From NCBI GenBank assembly GCA_947581855.1, contig CANPVZ010000007.1, forward strand, positions 62,001 to 126,000: a stretch of 64,000 bases of DNA, written 5' to 3'. The stretch is from an uncultured Phocaeicola sp. (lineage in GTDB: Bacteria > Bacteroidota > Bacteroidia > Bacteroidales > Bacteroidaceae). Positions 56,401-63,950 of this stretch are shown piece by piece. The stretch's first letter is position 1; each line of letters begins with the position of its first letter. The notes beneath the pieces were generated by a model. It ran no database searches and was not told where the DNA came from. It saw only the letters and a list, made by a program, of their open reading frames with translations. Made by a program: the position numbers and the translations under genes.

Positions 56401-57998
56401 GTCACTTGGGCGAATTGTTGTCGGAAATAGTTGTAAAGTAGTTGCGGCTTATCGGAGAGCACTGCCAGAGGAGTATCGTTGCCCATGGCGTCTACAGGCT
56501 CTACTCCGGTACTAGCCATAGGCATAATCAACCGTTCGATATCCTCTTTTGAGTAGCCGAATGTACGGAGTCTGTGCTCGTAGTTTTCAATATGGTGAGG
56601 AACTTTCCGTCCGCTTTTCAGTTCGTCTAGTTCGATGCGGTTGGCGGACAGCCATGTGCGGTAAGGTTTTGCCTCTGCCAGTTGTTTTTTCAGTTCTCCG
56701 TCATAATAGATTTCTCCTTTTTCCGTATCTACCAGTATAATCTTGCCCGGTTGTAACCGTCCTTTTTCTTTAATATCTCCGGCCTCGAAGTCCATAACAC
56801 CTACTTCGGAAGCTACTACCATCATATCATTTTTGGTAATCAAGTAACGGGCGGGGCGCAAACCGTTTCGGTCGAGCATGCCGCCTGCAAAGCGTCCGTC
56901 GCTGAATAACAAAGCGGCGGGACCGTCCCAAGGCTCCATCAGGATAGAGTGATATTCGTAGAATGATTTCAAATCCTCGCTGATAGGATTCTTCTCGTTG
57001 AACGATTCCGGCACGAGCATTGCCATTGCGTGCGGCAGACTTAGTCCAGCCATAATCAGGAATTCCAGCACGTTATCCAACGAAGCGCTGTCGCTCATGT
57101 CCGGCTGTATAATAGGACGAATCTCCTTGATATCTCCAAGGGCAGAAGTTGAAAGTACGCTTTCACGGGCTTCCATCCAGCCTCGGTTACCGCGAATAGT
57201 ATTGATTTCGCCGTTGTGCGCAAGGAGCCGGAAAGGCTGTGCCAGTCCCCATGTAGGGAACGTGTTTGTACTGAAACGGGAATGTACCAAAGCTAGTCCG
57301 CTGGTGAAATAACTATTCGTTAAGTCGGGATAATAATTTCGCAACTGCAACGATGAAAGCATACCTTTATATATAATATTCTTGGTGGAAAGCGAAACCA
57401 CATAAAAATCCTTTTTGGCAGGAATGGCCGACATTCTGATTTTATTCTCAATTCGCTTGCGGATAAGATATAGTTTCCTGTCCGCTGTTTCTGTCTCCGT
57501 AAATCCGGTAATAAATATTTGTTTGATATCTGGTTCGTTCGCCAAAGCTGCTTTTCCCAAAATCTCCGGACAAGTGGGCACATTGCGTAAATGCATCAGT
57601 GTGAGTCCTTCTTTCTCTATCTCTTCAATAATAATACTTAAAATCGTGGCTTGGTCATTTTCATCTTTTGGTAGAAAGAGCAATCCTGTTCCGTATCGTC
57701 CTTTTTCGGGAACAGGAATGCCTTGCAGTAAAATAAACTCGTGCGGTATTTGTAACATAATGCCGGCTCCGTCTCCAGTTTTGTTGTCTGCTCCCTCAGC
57801 ACCCCGATGGCGCATATTCTCCAATACCTTTAAGGCCGATTCCACAATGTCGTGTGACTTTTCTCCGTGAATGTTTACTAACATGCCAACTCCACATGCA
57901 TCATGTTCATTGGCTGCGTCGTATAAGCCTGCTCGCATGGGGCGTAATTGGTAAGATATTCCTTCTTGTTTGTTGTTAAAAAGTTCTTGATTTTTCAT
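53406..57998 (-). CDS. gltB: glutamate synthase large (alpha) subunit
   Basis: Makes two glutamates from glutamine and 2-oxoglutarate (GOGAT). The 1530-residue protein has an N-terminal propeptide of about 34 residues before the nucleophile Cys35 (HDACGVGMLVNIHGEKSHD), the class II glutaminase domain (HNGEINTIRGNRGWMEAR), the FMN barrel (GGEDASRFQPLPDG, GQLPGFKVNDVIAKTRHSI, SGAEGGTGASPASSIRYTG), a 3Fe-4S site CVMMRKCHQNTCPVG and the C-terminal beta-helix (GGRIAVLPP, GDHCCEYMTGGRVVVLG). The domain set is complete. First gene of gltB-gltD-asnB, with a -7 element at 58052-58059. Confidence 0.98.
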   Translation of the reverse strand: MKNQELFNNKQEGISYQLRPMRAGLYDAANEHDACGVGMLVNIHGEKSHDIVESALKVLENMRHRGAEGADNKTGDGAGIMLQIPHEFILLQGIPVPEKGRYGTGLLFLPKDENDQATILSIIIEEIEKEGLTLMHLRNVPTCPEILGKAALANEPDIKQIFITGFTETETADRKLYLIRKRIENKIRMSAIPAKKDFYVVSLSTKNIIYKGMLSSLQLRNYYPDLTNSYFTSGLALVHSRFSTNTFPTWGLAQPFRLLAHNGEINTIRGNRGWMEARESVLSTSALGDIKEIRPIIQPDMSDSASLDNVLEFLIMAGLSLPHAMAMLVPESFNEKNPISEDLKSFYEYHSILMEPWDGPAALLFSDGRFAGGMLDRNGLRPARYLITKNDMMVVASEVGVMDFEAGDIKEKGRLQPGKIILVDTEKGEIYYDGELKKQLAEAKPYRTWLSANRIELDELKSGRKVPHHIENYEHRLRTFGYSKEDIERLIMPMASTGVEPVDAMGNDTPLAVLSDKPQLLYNYFRQQFAQVTNPPIDPLREELVMSLTEYIGAVGMNILTPNESHCKMVRLNHPILTNTQLDILCNIRYKGFKTIKLPLLFEAAKGKAGLQEALNELCKKAEASVTDGVNYIVLTDRDVNTTYAAIPSLLAVSAVHHHLISVGKRVQTALIVESGEIREVMHAALLLGFGASALNPYMAFAILDKLVKDKDIQLDYATAEKNYIKSVCKGLFKIMSKMGISTIRSYRGAKIFEAVGLSEELSKAYFGGLNSSIGGIRLDEVARDAIAFHKEGAWDKAKNESHQDDSSLYAFNFPLLKNNGLYSFRKDGEKHAWNPETISTLQLATRLRSYKKFKEYTHLVDKKEKPIFLRDFLSFRRNPIPIEQVEPVENILRRFVTGAMSFGAISKEAHEAIAIAMNKIHGRSNTGEGGEDASRFQPLPDGTSLRSAIKQVASGRFGVTAEYLVNADEIQIKIAQGAKPGEGGQLPGFKVNDVIAKTRHSIAGISLISPPPHHDIYSIEDLAQLIFDLKNVNPQAKISVKLVAESGVGTIAAGVAKAKADLIVISGAEGGTGASPASSIRYTGISSELGLSETQQTLVLNGLRGQVVLQADGQLKTGHDVILMALLGAEEYGFATSALIVLGCVMMRKCHQNTCPVGVATQNEELRKRFRGRSEYLINFFTFLAQEVREYLAEMGFTKMDDIIGRTDLIQCKAITNDPNPKHHLIDFTRMLARVDNNAAIRHIISQEHGIANVKDVDIIKTAQEAIEHGKEISLEYTIANTDRATGAMLSGVIAKKYGSKGLPEHTLNVKFKGSAGQSFGAFLVAGVNFKLEGEANDYLGKGLSGGRIAVLPPIRSNFEAEMNTIAGNTLLYGATGGEVYINGRVGERFAVRNSGAIAVVEGVGDHCCEYMTGGRVVVLGPTGRNFAAGMSGGVAYVWNKDGNFDYFCNMEMVELSLIEEAAYQKELHELIRQHYLYTGSNLARIMLDDWNHYADQFIQVVPIEYKKVLQEEQMRKLQQKIADMQRDY

Positions 57999-58051
57999 TC
58001 TTTTTGTCTTTATTTCGTGATAATACCTGTAAGACGTATTAAATTGTTCTG

Positions 58052-58059
58052 CAAAATTA
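58052..58059 (-). promoter_or_regulatory. Bacteroidota -7 element (TAATTTTG) for gltB-gltD-asnB
   Basis: Exact TAnnTTTG match on the minus strand, 54 bases before the gltB start. Confidence 0.6.
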
Positions 58060-58494
58060 ATGTTTTAATTTCATAATGACATATATATGTGGGGTTCGTC
58101 TGACATAAAAAAACGTTTTCATTTCTTGTACTTTTAAATTGTAATATAAATAACAGATATTGCTGCTAAATTAATAGCTTAATAGGTGTTGTTTATGTCT
58201 GATTGTAACTTACTCTTACTTATACGCGAAATATTTTGCTCCCCTAATGAAACCTGCTTGGCATTCAGTGAAAATAGTTTATGTTAATAAGTGTATTTAA
58301 ATATAAGGAAAGCAATTGGAGAAACCGCTATAGGGGCGGTCATCTGGCGTCTGTTACACCATTTATGGAGAAATCAGGCTCTTAATGGATTGATGATTAG
58401 ATAGCTGTTGTGCCTTGCGCTGAGTGTATTATAGGCGGTTTCTTTTGGCTGGTGTAAACGATTGTTGTTTCCGCGCTCCCTTTTTCATCGGGTA
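58060..58494. other. non-coding stretch between gltB and the LuxR-type gene, with interleaved inverted repeats
   Basis: No gene. A 5-bp hairpin ACCGC/GGCGGT (58324-58340) lies inside a larger pairing set: GAAACCGC at 58321 can pair with GCGGTTTC at 58435-58442, and TTACACCA (58354-58361) with TGGTGTAA (58450-58457), in A-B-A'-B' order. It may be a structured 3' or 5' RNA, or chance. Confidence 0.4.
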
Positions 58495-59094
58495 TCAGAT
58501 TTTGTCGGCATCGATAAAACCGTTCATTACGGCATAGATGGTAAGTCCGGAAATGGATTTGATTCCTAATTTCTCCGTAATGTTTTTGCGATGAGAAATA
58601 ACGGTAGTAAGGCTGATGTTAAGACGGTCGGCAATCTCTTTGTTGATGAGACCTTGTACAAGCAATACCAACACCTCTCTTTCCCGAGGGGTCAAATCGC
58701 TGACCAGTAACGTGGAAGGGTGGGACACACGGTTCTCCTTTATCGGATATCCTTTTTCGTGGGCACTGCGGTTGAGCAAAAGAATCTCTTTTATCAAAGC
58801 TTCTTCCGGTTGACAAATATTCAGTATGTGCAGTCCCGCAATTTTAAGTTGCGGTGAGATACCGGAAGCAAGAATGATAGCTTTATGTTTACGGGGAGTA
58901 AAGAAATGCGTGTGTTCGAAATAGATTTGTGCCGATACGAAATAATGGAAATAATAGTCAGGTGTATCATCTATTAGTTGTTCGAAACTGCTGAACGTAC
59001 GGATGACGGCAATAGGAATAATGCGTTCAAGGATACTTTTCAGTCCCATACATGATAACGTGTTGTTGTCTATAATGGCTATTTCCGGTTGCAT
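58495..59094 (-). CDS. LuxR-type regulator with degenerate receiver domain
   Basis: A 199-residue protein laid out as a NarL/FixJ response regulator. Residues about 1-115 follow the receiver fold (IAIIDNNTLSCMGLKSILER at the start), but the position expected to hold the phosphorylated Asp reads FVSAQIYF, with no Asp, and only one residue of the acidic pair remains. The C-terminal LuxR helix-turn-helix is normal (DLTPREREVLVLLVQGLINK, then EIADRLNISLTTVISHR). So it probably binds DNA without classic phosphorylation. No kinase is adjacent; it sits between gltB and the FAD protein. Confidence 0.88.
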   Translation of the reverse strand: MQPEIAIIDNNTLSCMGLKSILERIIPIAVIRTFSSFEQLIDDTPDYYFHYFVSAQIYFEHTHFFTPRKHKAIILASGISPQLKIAGLHILNICQPEEALIKEILLLNRSAHEKGYPIKENRVSHPSTLLVSDLTPREREVLVLLVQGLINKEIADRLNISLTTVISHRKNITEKLGIKSISGLTIYAVMNGFIDADKI

Positions 59095-59316
59095 TCTATA
59101 TCGTTATATTTCTGTTTTATTGTTTTGATAAAAAGGAATTATTCTTCTCTCACCCCGATTGAGAAAAGTAAAAGTATCCGAAAACTCAGGCGGTTCTCTG
59201 TTGGGAGGAGCTGCTTGATTATCAGATAATTTCTTTTACTTCTTTATCATTATTTCCCGAAGAACTTGAATTCTTTGTTCCATTCGGTATTTTATCTCAT
59301 TCAGCATTCGTTCCGT

Positions 59317-61035
59317 TTAATCTTTCCACTCTCCGCTCAATATAAGGTTTGCCGCTGCTTCGGCGCAACGTTCTCCATCCACTCCCGCCGAAACGATTCC
59401 TCCGGCGTAACCGGCTCCTTCGCCACAAGGAAATAGTCCTCGTATGGTTACATGTTGCAAGGTCTCATTGTCTCGTATGATGCGTATGGGCGATGAAGTG
59501 CGTGTTTCCACGCCAATTATTACCGCTTCGTTGGTAAGGAATCCGCGTGAAGTTTTGCCGAATTGTTGAAATCCTTTGCTCAGCCGTTCGCTTATGAATG
59601 AAGGCATCCAGAAATGCAGGGGCGAGGATACCAGTCCCGGACTATAAGAACTTGTAGGTAAATCGTAACTTAACTTCTTGCGGGTGAAGTCCAGCATACG
59701 TTGTGCCGGAGCTGTCTGGCGCATATTGCCCTGTTGCCAGCAAGTGTATTCCAACGCTTCTTGGAAACACATCATGGCAAGCGGATGGATTGTTTCGGTA
59801 TGGGAATTGACTGGTTGGTCGGATGAATCGCTCTTTTTCTCTTGGGAGATAGTCTGAATGATCTCCTTGTACAGAATCGTATGGATGTCTCCGAATTCTT
59901 CCATGCTGCGAATATAGGTCTGACATAATCCGGAGAGTGAACTTTCTGCTAAATCTTCCGGATGGAGTTCCACTACCATGCCTGAATTGCTCCACTTGGA
60001 ACCTCGGTTAGAAGGCGACATGCCGTTCACTACAATCTGGCGGGGACCACTTGCCGCAGGAACAACGAAACCGCCCGGACACATGCAGAAGCTATATACT
60101 CCCCGTCCATCGACCTGCGTAACGAAACTGTATTCGGCAGCCGGAAGATACTTTCCTCGTCCATTCCGGTTGTGATACTGTATTTGGTCTATCAATAAAG
60201 AAGGATGTTCTAAACGAACGCCGATTGCCAGGCCTTTGGCTTCCATTTCCACCTTGTTGGTATATAACCAGCGATAAACGTCCCGTGCGGAGTGACCTGT
60301 TGCTAGAATTACCGGGCCTAGAAAGGTCTTTCCCGTATGGGTGGCGATTCCTTTTATTTCTCCATTCTCGATAAGGAGGGCATCCATACGCGTTTCAAAA
60401 TGTACTTCTCCTCCGCAGCGCAGTATTGTGTTACGCATGTTTTCTATCACTTGCGGCAATTTGTCTGTTCCGATGTGCGGGTGGGCATCCGCTAAAATCT
60501 CCGTGCTTGCCCCATGTTGGCAGAAAACATTCAATATTTTCTCTGCATTTCCCCGTTTCTTACTTCGGGTATAAAGTTTTCCGTCAGAGTATGCCCCGGC
60601 ACCGCCTTCGCCGAAACTATAGTTCGATTCGGCGTTCACTTTATATTCGCGCGAAATGGAGGCAATGTCTTTTTTCCGATCCCGCACGTTTTTTCCGCGT
60701 TCCACTACAATGGGGCGTATTCCTAGTTCGATAAGCCGTAAAGCGGCAAACAGTCCGCCCGGGCCCGCACCTACGACGATTACTTTCGGTTTTCCCTCTA
60801 CATTAGGATAATCAGTGTGTATATATGCGTCGTCTTGGGGAAGTTCATTGATGTAGGTCCGTACTTTCAGGTTTATATAAATTGTCCGTTGCCGGGCGTC
60901 AATGCTCCGTTTCAGTATGCGTATACCCTGTATGGTACGTACATCAAGTCCTTTTTCCCGGCTGATGTATTGTTTCAGCGACTGTTCGTTGGCGGCCTGT
61001 TCGGGCAACACCCTTAATTGGTATTCTTGTATCAT
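59317..61035 (-). CDS. FAD-dependent dehydrogenase (COG2509-like)
   Basis: A 572-residue flavoprotein of unknown substrate. An N-terminal beta-rich domain (about 1-85, with RTIQGIRILKRSIDARQ) precedes the FAD-binding motif VIVVGAGPGGLFAALRLIEL at about 84-103, followed by VVERGKNVRDRKKDI, SFGEGGAGAYSDGKLYTRSK and the C-terminal FPCGEGAGYAGGIVSAGVDG. CMCPGG near 320 is conserved in these uncharacterised proteins. It is 26 bases after radA and probably in the same transcript. Confidence 0.9.
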   Translation of the reverse strand: MIQEYQLRVLPEQAANEQSLKQYISREKGLDVRTIQGIRILKRSIDARQRTIYINLKVRTYINELPQDDAYIHTDYPNVEGKPKVIVVGAGPGGLFAALRLIELGIRPIVVERGKNVRDRKKDIASISREYKVNAESNYSFGEGGAGAYSDGKLYTRSKKRGNAEKILNVFCQHGASTEILADAHPHIGTDKLPQVIENMRNTILRCGGEVHFETRMDALLIENGEIKGIATHTGKTFLGPVILATGHSARDVYRWLYTNKVEMEAKGLAIGVRLEHPSLLIDQIQYHNRNGRGKYLPAAEYSFVTQVDGRGVYSFCMCPGGFVVPAASGPRQIVVNGMSPSNRGSKWSNSGMVVELHPEDLAESSLSGLCQTYIRSMEEFGDIHTILYKEIIQTISQEKKSDSSDQPVNSHTETIHPLAMMCFQEALEYTCWQQGNMRQTAPAQRMLDFTRKKLSYDLPTSSYSPGLVSSPLHFWMPSFISERLSKGFQQFGKTSRGFLTNEAVIIGVETRTSSPIRIIRDNETLQHVTIRGLFPCGEGAGYAGGIVSAGVDGERCAEAAANLILSGEWKD

Positions 61036-61061
61036 AGTCTTTAGCGTTAAAATAAAAGATG

Positions 61062-62429
61062 TTATCCGAAAAGCATTCGGAACGCTTCTTCCACTTTCTT
61101 TACGGGGATGAGTTCTATTTTGAATTTGGACGTGTCCAATCCTTGCAGGTTATGTTTGGGGATCAGAAACTGGCTGAAACCTAGTTTTTCCGCTTCGGCA
61201 ATGCGTTGTTCTATCCGGTTTACCGGACGAATTTCGCCCGATAGGCCTACTTCTCCGGCTAAGCATACGGTGCGTTCTATCTCTGTATCCATATTAGATG
61301 AGAGGATGGCACTGATAACGCTCAAATCAATGGCCGGGTCATTCACTTTCAATCCGCCGGCAATGTTTAGAAACACATCTTTCTGTGCCAGTTTGAATCC
61401 CACTCGTTTTTCGAGTACAGCCAGCAACATATTCATCCGTCGTAAGTCGAAACCCGTGGCGGAACGTTGCGGCATACCGTAAGCAGCCGTACTCACCAAT
61501 GCTTGTGTTTCGATTAAAAACGGGCGGATACCTTCAATTGCCGAAGCAATGGCTATGCCGCTCATTCCTTCATGATCTTGCGAAAGCAATAATTCCGACG
61601 GGTTGCTCACTTGTCTTAGGCCGTCTTGCCGCATTTCGTAAATCCCCAGTTCGGCCGTACTGCCGAAACGATTTTTTATACTTCGCAGTATACGGTACAT
61701 GTAGTGTTGATCACCTTCGAACTGTAACACGGTGTCTACTATGTGCTCCAGCACTTTCGGTCCTGCAATACTTCCTTCTTTGTTTATATGGCCAATCAGG
61801 ATAACAGGGGTATTGCTTTCCTTGGCAAACTTCAGGATAGAAGCCGCACATTCGCGTACTTGTACCAGACTTCCCGGAGAAGAGTCGATGGTTTCTGTTG
61901 AGATAGTTTGTATGGAATCGACGATAATCAGTTCCGGTTGCGTATTTTTAATATGCGTATAAATCTGTTCTAGCGAAGTTTCGCATACAATTAGGCAATC
62001 GGAGGACGCATGGCGGATGCGGTCAGCCCTCAGTTTCAGTTGCCGTGCACTTTCTTCGCCGGATACATAAAGAATTCTTTTGTCGGGCATTCTTAATACA
62101 GTTTGCAATACCAATGTGGACTTTCCGATTCCCGGTTCGCCACCCAACAGTACCAGTGAACCCGGTACCAATCCGCCGCCCAATACCCGGTTAAATTCTT
62201 CGTCGCGCATATTGATGCGCGGTTCGTCTCCGCTTTCAATATCGTCAAGCGTGATAGGTTTCGATTTAACAGGTTCGATTCCGGAATGAGGACGTTTGTT
62301 TACAGGTTCTTTCCGGATAATCTCTTCTTTGAAGGTATTCCATGCACCGCATGCAGGGCATTTCCCTATCCAGCGTGGAGATTCCTGCCCACATTCGCTG
62401 CATACATATACTACCTTTTCTTTTGCCAT
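61062..62429 (-). CDS. radA: DNA repair protein RadA (Sms)
   Basis: DNA-dependent ATPase of the RecA superfamily that helps process recombination intermediates and branch migration. The 455-residue protein has an N-terminal C4 zinc finger (YVCSECGQESPRWIGKCPAC), Walker A GGEPGIGKST at about 96, the RadA-specific SIKNRFGSTAELGIYEM, and a C-terminal Lon-like domain (VCLAGEVGLSGEIRPVNRIE). The FAD protein gene follows closely. A -7 element (TACCTTTG) lies 22 bases upstream. Confidence 0.97.
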   Translation of the reverse strand: MAKEKVVYVCSECGQESPRWIGKCPACGAWNTFKEEIIRKEPVNKRPHSGIEPVKSKPITLDDIESGDEPRINMRDEEFNRVLGGGLVPGSLVLLGGEPGIGKSTLVLQTVLRMPDKRILYVSGEESARQLKLRADRIRHASSDCLIVCETSLEQIYTHIKNTQPELIIVDSIQTISTETIDSSPGSLVQVRECAASILKFAKESNTPVILIGHINKEGSIAGPKVLEHIVDTVLQFEGDQHYMYRILRSIKNRFGSTAELGIYEMRQDGLRQVSNPSELLLSQDHEGMSGIAIASAIEGIRPFLIETQALVSTAAYGMPQRSATGFDLRRMNMLLAVLEKRVGFKLAQKDVFLNIAGGLKVNDPAIDLSVISAILSSNMDTEIERTVCLAGEVGLSGEIRPVNRIEQRIAEAEKLGFSQFLIPKHNLQGLDTSKFKIELIPVKKVEEAFRMLFG

Positions 62430-62450
62430 AATTCATTATTCTTTAAGATG

Positions 62451-62458
62451 CAAAGGTA
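62451..62458 (-). promoter_or_regulatory. Bacteroidota -7 element (TACCTTTG) for radA
   Basis: Exact TAnnTTTG match on the minus strand, 22 bases before the radA ATG at 62429. Confidence 0.65.
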
Positions 62459-63076
62459 GATATAAATCTCGATTTATATGCCGCTGTTATAAGAAAAACT
62501 CAAGTTCATTTCTGCTTCCAATAGTGTTTCTTCGTTTCCTGTTTGTTTTCTTAGAGGAAAGATAAATAAAGTCCATAAGATTTTATACCGGTAAGTATAT
62601 AAATACGATTTTCACAGAGGAAAAGAAATGCCTTTCTGGGGATTACCTTGCTTTCAGGCTTAAATGTTCATGTAATAGCTGTACAATTATACCCTATCTG
62701 ACATAGTAAGTATTGGAAGGTAATAAACTATCCCTTTTCTGATATAATTTCAAATAATCAATTATATTAACTTTGTACCCGACAGGATATGCGATTTTCT
62801 GATGTGCGTATATGTCGCTATAGTGATATGCTTTAGAATGAATTTCTATTGCATTCGTCCGTTCTATCCACGTTCTCACCGAAAACACAAAATTTTTATT
62901 GCCGGTTGTGTTTTTAATTGTACCGAATTCGATATAATAAAAACGGGAGTATACAACATTTCCTATTCGCTAAGATATTCGAGGTTACTTTTGAGGTTAG
63001 GCTAATGGAAGATAATACGCTTTTGCAGTTGGCTTCGTGTAAGAAGAAACTTCTCGGTTCCCTCACCGGCAGAATG
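62459..63076. other. non-coding stretch upstream of radA
   Basis: AT-rich. A 64-codon minus-strand frame (62888-62694, with IHSKAYHYSDIYAHQKIAYP) is the only candidate small gene; it has no recognised family and overlaps frames on the other strand, so it is not called. Confidence 0.4.
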
Positions 63077-63136
63077 TTGCAATGTTGCAAATGTTGCAGA
63101 CGATTTTTTTCTCACACACGTGCGTGCGCGCGAGAT
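63077..63136 (+). repeat. left copy of a perfect 60-bp inverted repeat
   Basis: Reads GTTGCAATGTTGCAAATG at its left end, then a seven-T run and an alternating CACACACGTGCGTGCGCGCG segment at the right. It is the exact reverse complement, base for base over 60 positions, of 63601-63660. Both flanks diverge at once. Confidence 0.95.
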
Positions 63137-63600
63137 GATGAGAAAATTCCTTAGTCGTTCTCCCCATTGTTCTCCTCTTACGAATGACCTTGTTTCCTAG
63201 GCTGGATAATGGATTGTAGCGAAATCACTCCATAGCCGTGATGCGTTATTGTTGGGTACGTTTATTGTATTTGGGGGCTTCGCTTAATCTACGGGTACGT
63301 TTTCTGTACAGACGTAAATTTGTCCATCCTGTTTTGTAAGTCTTTGTTGTGGCTTTACCTATTGGCGACAAGGATGTCCTCACTTAGATACGCAAGGTGT
63401 TGTAACCTCTTCACGACCGGATGATAGAGGACTATTACCATGCTGTCTAGGCTTATGAGCAGGAAAAAAACGGTTTACGAATAGTCAAATCCGTAAGTTT
63501 ACAATTACTATAAAAATTCCTGAAGGTGTATTTATATCTCATTTACAATGTTTTATTAAATATTGAATGCTCCAATGGACCGAAAGAGGATGTTATCGCC
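63137..63600. other. 464-bp segment enclosed by the 60-bp inverted repeat
   Basis: No gene of usable length and no transposase or recombinase. A TAnnTTTG-like box (TAAATTTG, 63315-63322, plus strand) is present without a -33 box. Suitable in size for an invertible or MITE-like element, but nothing here proves it. Confidence 0.4.
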
Positions 63601-63660
63601 TCTCGCGCGCACGCACGTGTGTGAGAAAAAAATCGTCTGCAACATTTGCAACATTGCAAC
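63601..63660 (-). repeat. right copy of the perfect 60-bp inverted repeat
   Basis: Exact reverse complement of 63077-63136, so together they bound a 584-bp unit. It runs directly into a small tandem repeat at its right end. Confidence 0.95.
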
Positions 63661-63700
63661 TTTCGTAACATTTGTAACGTTGCGGTGTTTACAACATTTC
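63637..63700. repeat. short degenerate tandem repeat of GCAACATTT-like units
   Basis: About six units of 8-12 bases: GCAACATTT, GCAACATT, GCAACTTTC, GTAACATTT, GTAACGTTGCG, and TTTACAACATTTC. The first units are shared with the inverted repeat; the later ones exist only on this side. A poly-C run follows at 63703-63712. Confidence 0.7.
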
Positions 63701-63745
63701 ATTCCCCCCCCCATTAAGTAAAAATCATTATGTACCACTTGGAAG

Positions 63746-63950
63746 AGCCGTAAGCGGACATACTGGAGTGGAGCTGCGGCCGCAGGGAGTGGCAACCCTG
63801 CGCTTAGTCAAGTGACAAGCCTATGGGTTGATGAGCCGTAAGCCTACGACTATATAGAGTGGTAGGCCTACGGTTTGGGCAGTCATAGGCCTACGACTAT
63901 ATGGAGTGACAGACCTAATCCTATGGAGCTTACATATTCTGTGGTTCGTT
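63746..63950. repeat. second tandem array with a period of about 23 bp
   Basis: At least eight imperfect units begin AGTG, AGCC or similar at 63746, 63767, 63788, 63811, 63834, 63858, 63881, 63905 and 63927, so the spacing is 21-24 bases. The best pair, 63840-63860 and 63887-63908, shares GCCTACGACTATAT and a GAGTG end. Words such as AGCCTA, TAGGCCTACG and CTATGG recur in all units. No coding capacity. The sequence differs from the palindrome array at 5588-5702, although the period is the same. Confidence 0.8.

Noticed and set aside
62694..62888. 64-codon minus-strand ORF upstream of radA
   Set aside because: No family match and no promoter or coding bias; kept as a note only.
63556..63795. 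79-codon minus-strand ORF
   Set aside because: Consists of translated inverted repeat and GCAACATT units (repeated NVTNVTKV pattern).
63746..63950. Second regular array as a CRISPR
   Set aside because: Units abut with no spacers and vary along their whole length.
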